Below, piece after piece: positions 1 to 6,703 of a DNA stretch of 11,885 nt. The position numbers were made by a program, and so were the translations under genes. Each line of letters begins with the position of its first letter. Positions within the stretch are counted from its first letter, which is position 1. The stretch is from Candidatus Solincola tengchongensis (GTDB lineage Bacteria; Actinomycetota; Geothermincolia; Geothermincolales; RBG-13-55-18), in assembly GCA_015711895.1 (NCBI GenBank), contig JACVJH010000213.1:1-11885 (forward strand). The letters are read 5' to 3'. A model generated the notes under the pieces. It was given only the letters and a program-made list of their open reading frames with translations. It searched no databases and was not told where the DNA came from.

Positions 1-1230
1 CTCTTCGTCCATACGCACCATGTCCCCGGAATGGAACCAGCCTCCTCGCAAGGCTTCGGCTGTGGCCTCCGGATCACGGTAGTACTCCTTCATGACCGTG
101 GGGCCACGGTAGACGATCTCCCCCACTTCCCCGACTGGGACGTCACGGTCCTCGTCGTCCACCACGCGTATCTCCACGTTGATGACCGCCTGGCCCACTG
201 ACGCGGGATGGCTCTCCGCCTGGGAGGGCTTGAGGATGGTGGTAACCGGGCTCATCTCCGTCTGACCGAAGGCGTCGAAGAGGTGGACGTTGGGGAAGGC
301 CAGGTTCAACTGCCTGCGGGTCTCCGTAGGCAAGATGGCCGCTCCGGAGATGAGGACGCGCAGGCTGGAGGTGTCGTAGGCCTTGACGTCCACGGAGTTG
401 AGGACGAAGGTGGACATCACCGGGGGCATGAAGGTCACGGTGACCGCCTCCTCCTCTATCTGCCGCATGAGTTTGTCGGGCTCGAAGAAACGGAGGATGA
501 GCAGGGTTCCGCTCACGTAAAGGGTGACCAGGGCCAGGGCCAGGGCCGCCTCATGGAAGAGGGGGGCCACGAACTGCACCCTTTCATGATCCAGCCAGGG
601 AAGTTCCTTGGAGAGCTCGAAGAGGCAGTTGATGACGTTCATGAGCTGGTTCTTGTGGGTGAGAACCGCCCCCTTGGGCTTTCCGGTGGTGCCGGAGGTG
701 TACATGATGAAGGCCGGGTCGTCGTCCTCTACGGCCACTGCAGGGTAGGCTTCGCTGCCCTCCTCCAGAAGCTCGTCGTAGGACTTGGCGAAAGACGGCA
801 CGTTGTCCCCCACGCAGAAATAGTCGAGTTGCGGCGCGGCGGCGCGTATCTCCTCCACCACGGGGATGAACTCCTCCCCGAAGAGGAGAGCCCGCGATTC
901 GCTGTTCTCCAGCTGATAGAGTATCTCACCGGCCTTGAGGCGGAAGTTGAGGGGTACGCTAACCCCTCCCATCTTGGCCATGCCTACATAGCTCTCCAAC
1001 AACTGGTTGCAGTTGAAGAGGAGCTGGGCGAGCTTGTCGCCCTTGCCGTAACCGCGGCCGATGAGGGCGTTGGCCAGGCGGTTGGTGCGGGAGTCGAACT
1101 CCCGGTAGGTGTAGCGGCGGCCCTCGAAGACCACGGCCTCCCTGCCGGGCATCTTGGACGCGTTGCGGGAGACCATCTCCCCGATGGTCAGCTGCCGCAT
1201 GTTGCTCAACCTGATCTCCTCAAGTTCCAT
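1..1230 (-). CDS. AMP-forming acyl-CoA synthetase (fatty-acid/aryl-CoA ligase family), C-terminus off the left edge
   Basis: Translating the minus strand from the ATG at 1228-1230 gives 410 codons open to base 1, so the last part of the adenylation domain and the small C-terminal domain lie outside the window. The AMP-binding P-loop motif YTSGTTGKPKG is at residues 177-187. Further on are the FGQTEMSP motif, which contacts adenylate, and the WFHSGDM motif near the window edge, which holds the ribose-binding Asp. These define the class I adenylate-forming family that activates a carboxylic acid with ATP and transfers it to CoA. The enzyme is probably cytosolic and acts in fatty-acid or aromatic-acid degradation; chain length cannot be read from the sequence. 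A GGAGG site at 1240-1244 lies 9 bases before the ATG and supports this start. Full members are about 500-560 residues. The visible part is intact. Confidence 0.95.
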   Translation of the reverse strand, partial: MELEEIRLSNMRQLTIGEMVSRNASKMPGREAVVFEGRRYTYREFDSRTNRLANALIGRGYGKGDKLAQLLFNCNQLLESYVGMAKMGGVSVPLNFRLKAGEILYQLENSESRALLFGEEFIPVVEEIRAAAPQLDYFCVGDNVPSFAKSYDELLEEGSEAYPAVAVEDDDPAFIMYTSGTTGKPKGAVLTHKNQLMNVINCLFELSKELPWLDHERVQFVAPLFHEAALALALVTLYVSGTLLILRFFEPDKLMRQIEEEAVTVTFMPPVMSTFVLNSVDVKAYDTSSLRVLISGAAILPTETRRQLNLAFPNVHLFDAFGQTEMSPVTTILKPSQAESHPASVGQAVINVEIRVVDDEDRDVPVGEVGEIVYRGPTVMKEYYRDPEATAEALRGGWFHSGDMVRMDEE

Positions 1231-1624
1231 CTCTAACCCCCTCCAGGTCTCCCCGGGGCCCCCTCCCTGCTCGGGTTCCCGGTACGTCTCTCCCTTTCCT
1301 TAACCTTTACAAAACACGGGAAAGGCAAGATATGCCCACGCCGCATCCGGTTCTCGGCGCGTCCTTCGCGTTCATCCGATGCTCTGAGCGTTGACCGAGG
1401 CGGGCTTTAGGCGGTGCGAGCCATGCCCGATGAGGTGGTGGCGGCGGTCAAGGCCAATTCCACAAGGAATGAAGACACGGCGCCCCCCTTCAGGAATAGA
1501 GTCTCCCTGACCGAGGAGAACCTTAATTTGCCGACATCGCCTTCTCAAAGGGCTTTTTGCATCAGTCCGCCGGTGTCCTGTGCTCTCTCAGGACCGGTGT
1601 CGCCGCAAAGCTTCCCATTTTTCC
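1231..1624. other. Intergenic region, no convincing gene
   Basis: This 394-base gap lies between the acyl-CoA synthetase start and the cupin stop, both on the minus strand. Open frames on the plus strand here lack a good ribosome site and have low-complexity, Arg/Pro/Ser-rich translations. An imperfect hairpin at 1570-1597 (TCCTG/CAGGA and CCGG/CCGG with a two-base bulge) lies just downstream of the cupin, but no T-run follows it on either strand, so I do not call it a terminator. The synthetase promoter should lie in 1250-1350 on the minus strand. A TTGCCT is visible there, but without a convincing -10 at normal spacing. Confidence 0.6.
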
Positions 1625-1966
1625 TCAAGCCCCGGAGGAAGGAATGGTGCATATGAAGCGCAGGGGCTGTTCTCCCGTGTTCCTGAACTGGTGCAGCTCG
1701 TCTCCGGGGACGAAGACGGCGGTGCCCGGCCTCAACGGTGCCGCTCCGCCCTCGCCGATCACCTCACCCTCCCCTGAAAGGACGTAGACTTCGTGTTCCC
1801 AGGGATGGCGGTGGAGTGGAGAATGACCCCCGGGAGCGACCTCGAAGATGCGCATATAATAATTCGGCGCCCCGTCTTCTCGTGAAATCAGCCAGCGAAC
1901 GGTGACTCCCTTGGTCTCCCCGCCCGGGTCTTCCGCCGGCACCTCGGTATAGTGAACCACTTTCAT
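1625..1966 (-). CDS. Single-domain cupin protein (cupin_2 type)
   Basis: A 113-residue protein made of one cupin beta-barrel. Cupin motif 1 is seen as G46, H52-x-H54, E59 and G65. Motif 2 is seen as G81, P87, H92 and N96 in the stretch PGDELHQFRN. H52, H54, E59 and H92 are the standard metal ligands of the family, so it should bind a divalent metal such as Mn, Fe or Zn. Small cupins of this size include isomerases, dioxygenases and sugar or ligand sensors; nothing here selects one. There is no signal peptide, so it is cytosolic. The ATG at 1964-1966 has no Shine-Dalgarno at usable distance but lies 6 bases after a TATAAT, suggesting a leaderless mRNA. It also forms an ATGA overlap with the extended frame of the upstream membrane gene. 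Family certain, function unknown. Confidence 0.92.
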   Translation of the reverse strand: MKVVHYTEVPAEDPGGETKGVTVRWLISREDGAPNYYMRIFEVAPGGHSPLHRHPWEHEVYVLSGEGEVIGEGGAAPLRPGTAVFVPGDELHQFRNTGEQPLRFICTIPSSGA

Positions 1967-2121
1967 GAGGCCATTATACAGGATCTCCCTTCGGCTTCCC
2001 GCGACTCTCCGGGACGGGCACGCATGACGAGGCTCCCCACGGCAATGAGTAGGGCCGAGGCGGGGAATAGATAGAATCCCGCCATCGGCTTTACGGTGAA
2101 GGTCACGTTCTGCCTCACCGT
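1963..2121 (-). pseudogene. In-frame continuation of the membrane gene after the TAG (fourth helix)
   Basis: Directly after the TAG and in the same frame there are 52 sense codons before a TGA at 1963-1965. They encode a polar stretch (VRQNVTFTVKP), then a hydrophobic helix AGFYLFPASALLIAVGSLVM ending in RAR, then a charged tail. A loop-helix-positive-charge pattern is what the missing last helix of the upstream protein would look like. With this part the protein would be 197 residues, and its TGA would overlap the cupin ATG as ATGA, typical of coupled genes in an operon. It could be the remnant of a mutated gene, a sequencing or assembly error at one base, or a readthrough product. A separate short gene is less likely: a GTG one codon after the stop is available, but without a clear ribosome site. 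Confidence 0.55.
1973..1978 (-). promoter_or_regulatory. -10 box for a leaderless cupin transcript
   Basis: Read on the minus strand this is a perfect TATAAT, followed by six bases (GGCCTC) and then the cupin ATG. Transcription normally starts about 7 bases after the -10, which places +1 on the A of the start codon. No -35 hexamer is visible 16-18 bases upstream. The nearest purine-rich stretch (AGGGAG) is about 18 bases from the ATG, too far for normal ribosome binding. Confidence 0.55.
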
Positions 2122-2556
2122 CTACTCAATCCACCCAGCCACGGCTCCCAGGTAAGGTATACCCCGCAGGAGATCCAGCAGGCGCTTGTAAAAACCCAAA
2201 GTTTCGTAAGCCTCGGTGGTGATGCCCACCAGATAGGCTATGAACACCAGCATAAGGAGGACGGAAATCAGTAGGGCTGCGAACCATCCCTTGGACTTCC
2301 AGGCTACACAGGCGATCCCGGCGATGGAGAGGATCACGGCGATCACTGCGAGGGAGGTGTTGTCCGTTAGCCTGCCGGTGACGGAGCCGAGATCCACTTC
2401 GCCGAGGAAAGGTATTTTCTTCCACCTGGCCTGGGCTCTGGACCAGGGAGCCAATAACGCGGAGACCATGCATAAAAGGCAGCCCAGGACCACCATTGCG
2501 CCTCCAACATGCGCCCTGGAAACTGAAATCAGCCGGTTGCTACTGCATTTTTCCAC
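2122..2556 (-). CDS. Small integral membrane protein, probably truncated by an amber codon
   Basis: A 144-residue protein of unknown function. It starts with GTG at 2554-2556, with AAGGGGA at 2563-2569 and 6-base spacing. Hydrophobic segments lie at about residues 18-38, 67-86 and 90-113. A polar loop of about 28 residues separates the first two, and a polar tail with a basic helix (YKRLLDLLRG) follows the third. The layout resembles small actinobacterial membrane proteins with four helices and a periplasmic loop, but I cannot name a family. The frame ends in TAG at 2122-2124, then runs open for 52 codons through another membrane-helix sequence, so the gene looks cut short by a nonsense mutation (see the next entry). 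The cupin follows downstream on the same strand. A possible extended -10 promoter is at 2616-2624. Confidence 0.7.
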   Translation of the reverse strand: MEKCSSNRLISVSRAHVGGAMVVLGCLLCMVSALLAPWSRAQARWKKIPFLGEVDLGSVTGRLTDNTSLAVIAVILSIAGIACVAWKSKGWFAALLISVLLMLVFIAYLVGITTEAYETLGFYKRLLDLLRGIPYLGAVAGWIE

Positions 2557-2591
2557 TTCAAGTCCCCTTGTGTGAATACCACTTGCTCATT

Positions 2592-2603
2592 TCATGCGCA
2601 TGA
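2592..2603. promoter_or_regulatory. 12-base perfect palindrome in the leader of the membrane gene
   Basis: TCATGCGCATGA reads the same on both strands. It lies just downstream of the predicted transcription start of the minus-strand membrane gene and upstream of its ribosome site, a position where a dimeric repressor could block transcription. There is no evidence of which regulator would bind. Confidence 0.25.
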
Positions 2604-2615
2604 TTTTTTGGAAAG

Positions 2616-2624
2616 ATTTTACCA
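2616..2624 (-). promoter_or_regulatory. Candidate extended -10 promoter of the membrane gene
   Basis: On the minus strand the sequence TGGTAAAAT matches an extended -10 (TG-N-TAAAAT, one mismatch to TATAAT). It would start transcription near 2609, giving a leader of about 50 bases before the GTG at 2556. A TTGCCC lies upstream but 20 bases from the -10, too far for a standard -35. Confidence 0.35.
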
Positions 2625-2923
2625 CTTACGCTGCTGGACTTGGGCAAGTGTATCCGCTTTCCTGGGTGACTCGTAGCTCGATGACGGCGAAAAAACCGGT
2701 TTGTTCGGAAAGCGGAGGCGTCAATCCCTTGCGCCATTTCGGGTAAAAGGGCTGGGAAAAGCGAAATTCCACCAAATGTCCGATGCCGGGTCGACGAACG
2801 TGCAATCAAAAGCCACTCGACGGAGGTTTATTTATCTGGTGAGACGTGCATTGCAGCAGTTCACGGATGGTCCTGAGTAGGTAGGCGGAGCGAAAAGAAT
2901 CCCAAACCAGGGAAGGTCAACAG

Positions 2924-3127
2924 TTGATAAGACGGGGTGTGAATAACTTGCCGGCAGGGTATACGATCGAAAACACGGGTCGTTACTGTCCTCTGTGCGG
3001 AAAGCTATCCACCCCGGGGAGCATACTCTGTTCCCGCTGCAGCCCAAGGGGCTTGCGTCTCGACAATCGCTCCAACCGAAAAATGAGGAAAAAGCCCTTT
3101 CTTCCGCCAGGGCTTCGATGTCCGTGA
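2924..3127 (+). CDS. Doubtful mini-protein with a zinc-ribbon motif
   Basis: A 67-codon frame from a TTG at 2924, with GGAAGG at 2911-2916 giving 7-base spacing. Its one feature is CPLCGK followed by CSRC: cysteines at residues 22, 25, 36 and 39 in the pattern CX2C-X10-CX2C, which would make a small zinc ribbon. The rest is basic and proline-rich with no other pattern. In this GC-rich DNA a frame of this length can arise by chance. The cysteine spacing is the only support, so it may be a real small protein, a gene remnant or nothing. Confidence 0.3.
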   Translation: MIRRGVNNLPAGYTIENTGRYCPLCGKLSTPGSILCSRCSPRGLRLDNRSNRKMRKKPFLPPGLRCP

Positions 3128-3275
3128 CGCCCCGCTTGGGTCCTCGCGAATCGGCCCACGACACCGTTGAGAGGCGCACGGGTCGCAGAAATAGCCTCAA
3201 GATGGTCCTTAAGGTATCATTTTCTACAAAGTCCTTGACGGGAGGAATACTCTCGGCCGACGGCGCTGAAGAAAG

Positions 3276-3301
3276 TCCGGAAGGGTTATGAATTTTCCGG
3301 A
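3276..3301. promoter_or_regulatory. Inverted repeat in the leader of the methyltransferase gene
   Basis: TCCGGAA at 3276-3282 pairs with TTCCGGA at 3295-3301 across a 12-base loop, ending 24 bases before the ATG of the methyltransferase gene. It could be an operator half-site pair or a weak mRNA hairpin upstream of the ribosome site. Each arm is itself nearly palindromic, which raises the chance of coincidence. Confidence 0.25.
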
Positions 3302-3325
3302 AAGACATAAGAGTGGAGGGGGAAT

Positions 3326-4321
3326 ATGAACCTCTTCGACCTCGTCCTGAGCCGAGGCCGGCGCATGGTCGCCCTGCAGGGGGGAGCCGTCGCCGCCCGG
3401 CTGGCTGGGTTCTCCGTCGGCGATGCTGCTCGAGAGGCGGAGATCCAGGCGCAGGCGCTGCGCTCTTTCAAACAGCGGTTCCGGCCGGATGTGGTCTTTT
3501 CCCTTCTTGATCTGACCGTGGAGGCTGAGGCATTGGGGCTGGAAGTCGATTTTCACCCCGAACGGCCGCCGAGCCTCCCCAGACAAGACCTCCCCAGACT
3601 GAAGCGTTTCCTAGAACTGGAATCCCCGGATCCTGAGTGCGCGGGTAGGATGCCCGTCTTCCTCAAGGCGTTGGAGGAGCTTGCGATCGAGGATGACGTC
3701 CTCTGGGGGGCCTTCGCCACCGGTCCCCTTTCCCTCCTCGACCGGCTGGCCGGGGAGGAGGGTTGGGCCTCCCAGATAGAAACCGAGGCGGATCTGGTGG
3801 AGGCTCTGAGTTTCGCCACCGCGGTGGTCGGTTCCTATGCCGCCGCCCTGGGTTCGCGGGCCGACCTGGTGATGGTGGTCGACCCGGCCGCAGGCAGGCT
3901 TCCGGAACGCACCTTCGCTCGGCACTACAGGCCATATCTCAAGGCTCTCTTCGGCATTGTGAGATCGGCGGGGGCGGCTTGCTTTTACCATGTCTGCGGC
4001 GACGTCAGCCGGCTTTTGGAGGACATGGGCTTCATCGGTATGGAGGGTATTCTGCTGGATCCGGAAACGGGGACCGCAAGTGCGGCGGAGGTGTTGCCTC
4101 GGAGTGTGCTGATCATGGGAAACCTGGACGGTGAGCGCACCGTGAGGGGAGGGAGCGAGGAGGAAGTGCGCTGGGAAACGCGCCGGATATTGCGTTCCAT
4201 GCGGCGCTACCCCAATTTCATCCTCTCCACGGGATGCCTTCTCCCGGCGGACGCGCCGCCGGAGAACATCGAGGTGCTGGTGGAGGAAACTCGGAACTGG
4301 AAACCTCTGGAAGGTTTCTGA
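3326..4321 (+). CDS. Uroporphyrinogen-decarboxylase-family protein, MtaA/CmuA-type methyltransferase
   Basis: A 331-residue protein of the UROD superfamily, full length for the methyltransferase branch (about 330-350). The zinc-site pattern of MtaA-like enzymes is visible: H222-x-C224 in YHVCGDVSRL and a distant C304 in STGCLLPAD. The family hallmark MGNLDG lies at 264-269. Known members with this H-x-C...C site bind Zn and activate a thiol or similar acceptor that takes a methyl group from a methyl-corrinoid protein. True HemE lacks it, so haem synthesis is unlikely. The acceptor (CoM, folate or other) cannot be told. The protein is cytosolic, with no signal peptide. GGAGGGGG just before the ATG supports the start. 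The subtilase gene starts 4 bases after its stop, so the two are probably co-transcribed. No corrinoid protein or substrate-specific methyltransferase is in the window. Confidence 0.85.
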   Translation: MNLFDLVLSRGRRMVALQGGAVAARLAGFSVGDAAREAEIQAQALRSFKQRFRPDVVFSLLDLTVEAEALGLEVDFHPERPPSLPRQDLPRLKRFLELESPDPECAGRMPVFLKALEELAIEDDVLWGAFATGPLSLLDRLAGEEGWASQIETEADLVEALSFATAVVGSYAAALGSRADLVMVVDPAAGRLPERTFARHYRPYLKALFGIVRSAGAACFYHVCGDVSRLLEDMGFIGMEGILLDPETGTASAAEVLPRSVLIMGNLDGERTVRGGSEEEVRWETRRILRSMRRYPNFILSTGCLLPADAPPENIEVLVEETRNWKPLEGF

Positions 4322-4325
4322 GGAC

Positions 4326-6464
4326 ATGGGCGGTCGAAGCGGGAAAGCGTTTAATCCACATCCGCGGTGGGATGGTGGCCTCGACAATCCCGGACACAAC
4401 CTCGCATCCGCAGGACCTCACCGCATAAAAAGAAGGAGGACCGCAGGTTTGGTAGCCGTCCTCTGTTTGGCCATCCTATTCTTCGGTGAGCCGCAGACCG
4501 TGAGAGCCTTGGAGTCTCAAACTCTTCCCATCCTTCTCGTGAACGGGGCCATCTATCCGCGGTTTTTCGACCCCCACGGGCTCCCGCCCGCCTTCAGGGT
4601 CGACCCTCCAGGGGGCGGAAAGGAGGCCCTTTTCCTGCTACAGTTCGCGGGCCAGGTGAGGGAGGACTGGCTGGAGGAGATGAAAGGGCGCGGAGCGAAG
4701 CTGAGGGGTTACCTGGCCTACAATTCCGTGCTCGCGGCTATGGATGCCGGGACCTACTCAAAAATCAAGGGGTTGAGCTTCATCTTCTGGTCCGGCCTTT
4801 ACCAGCCTTATTACAAGATCTCGCCGGCGCTTCAGTTGCGGTTGGTGCAGGGAGGGGAGGTAACGGCGCTGGCGCAGGTCTACGACGCGAACCTGTTGGG
4901 GCAGGTCATGGAATCCCTTCAGGCAATGCCTGTGGAGGTCCTCGCCTGGGGCGGGGACTCCTGGTGCGGGATCGTCGTCCTACGTCTTCCCGTGGAGGAG
5001 TTGAGGGAAATCGCGGCCATGCCGGAGGTGGAATGGCTGGACCTCGCCGGAGCCGGTACCCTTCCCTCCACGTGGATATCCGGGAGGGGCGGGATGGACG
5101 CGTCGGAGAGTGTGAGGACGGCGCGCGCTAGCGGTTCCTCGGCCACTAAGCCAAGCGGAAATCCGGAGAGCGTGGCCGTTTCGGACACCGGTAAGGAGCC
5201 GCCTTCCGGGGGGGTCATGCCCGAATGGTTTACCAAGAGGCTGACGGGTCCGATCAACCTGAGCGGCGCCGGTGACGCGGTTTTTTCTGATCATGCCACG
5301 GCGACGACGATGGTCCTCTTTGCAGGGGATACGCTCGATGAGCGGCAACCCATGTTCAGGCCCCTCAGGGCTATCCTCTATCTCACCGGGTACGGCATGG
5401 GAATCCCTCAATTCCCGGTGTCCATGTTCTCGCTTCTGGAGGATGCCTATTCCCGTGGGGCCAGGGTCTTCCTCAGCGGGAGCGTACCTGAGGGTAGGGA
5501 ATCTTTGACCAGATACGGAACGTATTCCTCGCAGAGGGATGCCTTCGCCTGGAGCCGTCAGGACATGCTCCTCGTGGAGCCGGCGGGAAACGAGGGAACG
5601 GACCAGGACGGAGACGGCCGCGTGGATACGGGGAGCATACTGGGTGGGAGCTGCGCGAAGAACGTCATAAGCGTCGGGGGGTGCGAGAGCGCGGGTGACG
5701 CTTCCACGGGGGAAAGCAGCGGCATGGCGGCCTTCAGCTCCCGCGGGCCCACCGACGACGGGAGGATAAAACCGGACCTGGTGGAACCGGCCACCGGGAT
5801 TCCCTTGATTTCCGCGGGAGGTGAGGGCGGGTCCTCGGCTCCGGTGCGCTGGAGAGGAGGGGCGTACGTGAGGGCCTTCGGGACCAGCCTTGCCGCCGCA
5901 CTCCTGGCCGGTGACGCCGCTCTCCTGAGAGCTGCCGTCCGTTCCCGCACAGGAAACGAGCCCTCGGCGGCACTTGTTAAAGCCATCCTTATCAACATGG
6001 CCCAGGACTTGTACCCGGGGCAGTACGGTGAGGAGGACCCGGAGGTGCCGCGCGCTCCCAACCCCGTCGAGGGGTGGGGAAGACCGGACGGATCATGGAC
6101 GGGGGAGAGTCTCTCATGGCTTAAGCTGGTGGACGATATGAGAGGATTGCGGATGGGGGACACACGGATATACCGGGTGGAGGTGCAATCCATGAGCGAG
6201 TTGAGGGTCACTTTGGCCTGGACGGATTATCCCTCTCTCCCCCAGAGCCGCATGCGCCTGGTCAACGACCTCGATCTTCGGGTCATCGGTCCGGGTGGAG
6301 AGTCCTATTATCCGAACGGAAGGCACTCCAGGGATCCGCTGAACAACACGGAGCGAGTGGTCATCGAGGTGAACGGAAGGCCCGGAAAATACACGGTGGA
6401 AGTGAAGGCCTGGAACGTACCCATGGCACCGCAACCCTATGCTCTCATAATCCAGGGAAGGTGA
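4326..6464 (+). CDS. Secreted subtilisin-like serine protease, S8 family, KP-43-like
   Basis: A 712-residue protein. A basic-hydrophobic signal segment (KRRR then residues 41-54, possible cleavage after VRA at 61) is followed by an N-terminal propeptide of about 200 residues with the KP-43-like FWSGLYQPYYKISPAL stretch. The S8 catalytic domain has Asp287 in VAVSDTG, His323 in SDHATATT, oxyanion Asn422 in EPAGNEG and Ser521 in FGTSLAAALLAG; AFSSRGPTDDGRIKPDLV at 469-486 is typical. DQDGDGRVD at 426-434 resembles a Ca-binding loop. The C-terminal jelly-roll domain carries LVNDLDLRV and ends YALII, as in KP-43. Two motifs are unusual: HGTH is HATA, and GTSMAxP is GTSLAAA. The triad itself is intact, so activity is possible but uncertain. 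The start is unclear: the ATG leaves a long n-region of about 36 residues, and a TTG at 4449 has a strong AGGAGG at 4434-4439, though a start there loses the basic residues. It acts outside the membrane. Confidence 0.88.
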   Translation: MGGRSGKAFNPHPRWDGGLDNPGHNLASAGPHRIKRRRTAGLVAVLCLAILFFGEPQTVRALESQTLPILLVNGAIYPRFFDPHGLPPAFRVDPPGGGKEALFLLQFAGQVREDWLEEMKGRGAKLRGYLAYNSVLAAMDAGTYSKIKGLSFIFWSGLYQPYYKISPALQLRLVQGGEVTALAQVYDANLLGQVMESLQAMPVEVLAWGGDSWCGIVVLRLPVEELREIAAMPEVEWLDLAGAGTLPSTWISGRGGMDASESVRTARASGSSATKPSGNPESVAVSDTGKEPPSGGVMPEWFTKRLTGPINLSGAGDAVFSDHATATTMVLFAGDTLDERQPMFRPLRAILYLTGYGMGIPQFPVSMFSLLEDAYSRGARVFLSGSVPEGRESLTRYGTYSSQRDAFAWSRQDMLLVEPAGNEGTDQDGDGRVDTGSILGGSCAKNVISVGGCESAGDASTGESSGMAAFSSRGPTDDGRIKPDLVEPATGIPLISAGGEGGSSAPVRWRGGAYVRAFGTSLAAALLAGDAALLRAAVRSRTGNEPSAALVKAILINMAQDLYPGQYGEEDPEVPRAPNPVEGWGRPDGSWTGESLSWLKLVDDMRGLRMGDTRIYRVEVQSMSELRVTLAWTDYPSLPQSRMRLVNDLDLRVIGPGGESYYPNGRHSRDPLNNTERVVIEVNGRPGKYTVEVKAWNVPMAPQPYALIIQGR

Positions 6465-6532
6465 TGGAAAGGCCTCGTGCCTTGACCGGGAGCGGCCTCC
6501 GCAAGGGCACCTCTTGCGCCGGGATTCCGGGT

Positions 6533-6580
6533 TTTCCGCGGTGGGGGAGCGGAAACCGCGGAGATACAGAGAGCGGTTTC
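6533..6580 (+). promoter_or_regulatory. Two overlapping, mutually exclusive hairpins
   Basis: TTTCCGC at 6533-6539 pairs with GCGGAAA at 6549-6555. GAAACCGC at 6552-6559 pairs with GCGGTTTC at 6573-6580. Because 6552-6555 belongs to both stems, only one can form at a time, as in attenuators. No T-run follows either stem, so a classic terminator switch is not supported; it may instead be a processing site or chance in GC-rich DNA. Confidence 0.25.
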
Positions 6581-6703
6581 TTGGGAAGAAGGACCTCGAA
6601 CACCGGGCAGGGAGAACGTGCAGGGATTTCACTAACCGGCATTGACAGGCATCGTCAAGAGGATGGCGGTGATACCTCGGGCCGCCCGTTTTAAGGTGGC
6701 CAA

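Larger units (their letters stand above)
2557..3325. other. Long divergent intergenic region
   Basis: This 769-base gap separates the minus-strand membrane gene from the plus-strand methyltransferase gene. Apart from the promoter-like site and palindrome near 2600, one doubtful zinc-ribbon mini-ORF and a short hairpin at 3276-3301, I see no gene, RNA or repeat. Minus-strand open frames across 2832-3308 give Ser/Pro/Arg-rich translations with no recognisable domain. The length and the mini-ORF could mean it holds a decayed gene. Confidence 0.5.

Noticed and set aside
208..1236. Long plus-strand open frame of 342 codons
   Set aside because: It is the antisense shadow of the acyl-CoA synthetase, which has clear motifs on the minus strand.
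1570..1597. Hairpin downstream of the cupin as a terminator
   Set aside because: A bulged stem with no T-run on either side; not enough to call.
1414..1656. Plus-strand frame of 80 codons
   Set aside because: Weak ribosome site, low-information sequence, and overlap with the cupin 3' end on the other strand.
2122..2124. Pyrrolysine coding of TAG in the membrane gene
   Set aside because: Two other genes in the window (HU and the phosphoesterase) end in TAG, and there is no Pyl-type methyltransferase or pyl gene here; mutation or sequencing error is simpler.
2832..3308. Minus-strand frame of 158 codons in the long gap
   Set aside because: Ser/Pro/Arg-rich with no recognisable motif and no good ribosome site.
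3611..4399. Minus-strand frame of 262 codons opposite the methyltransferase
   Set aside because: The plus strand carries a full-length UROD-family protein; the minus translation is Arg/Pro/His-rich without a domain.
6461..6694. 77-codon frame overlapping the subtilase stop
   Set aside because: The overlap looks like coupling, but the translation is Gly/Arg/Thr-rich with no structure and covers the hairpin region.
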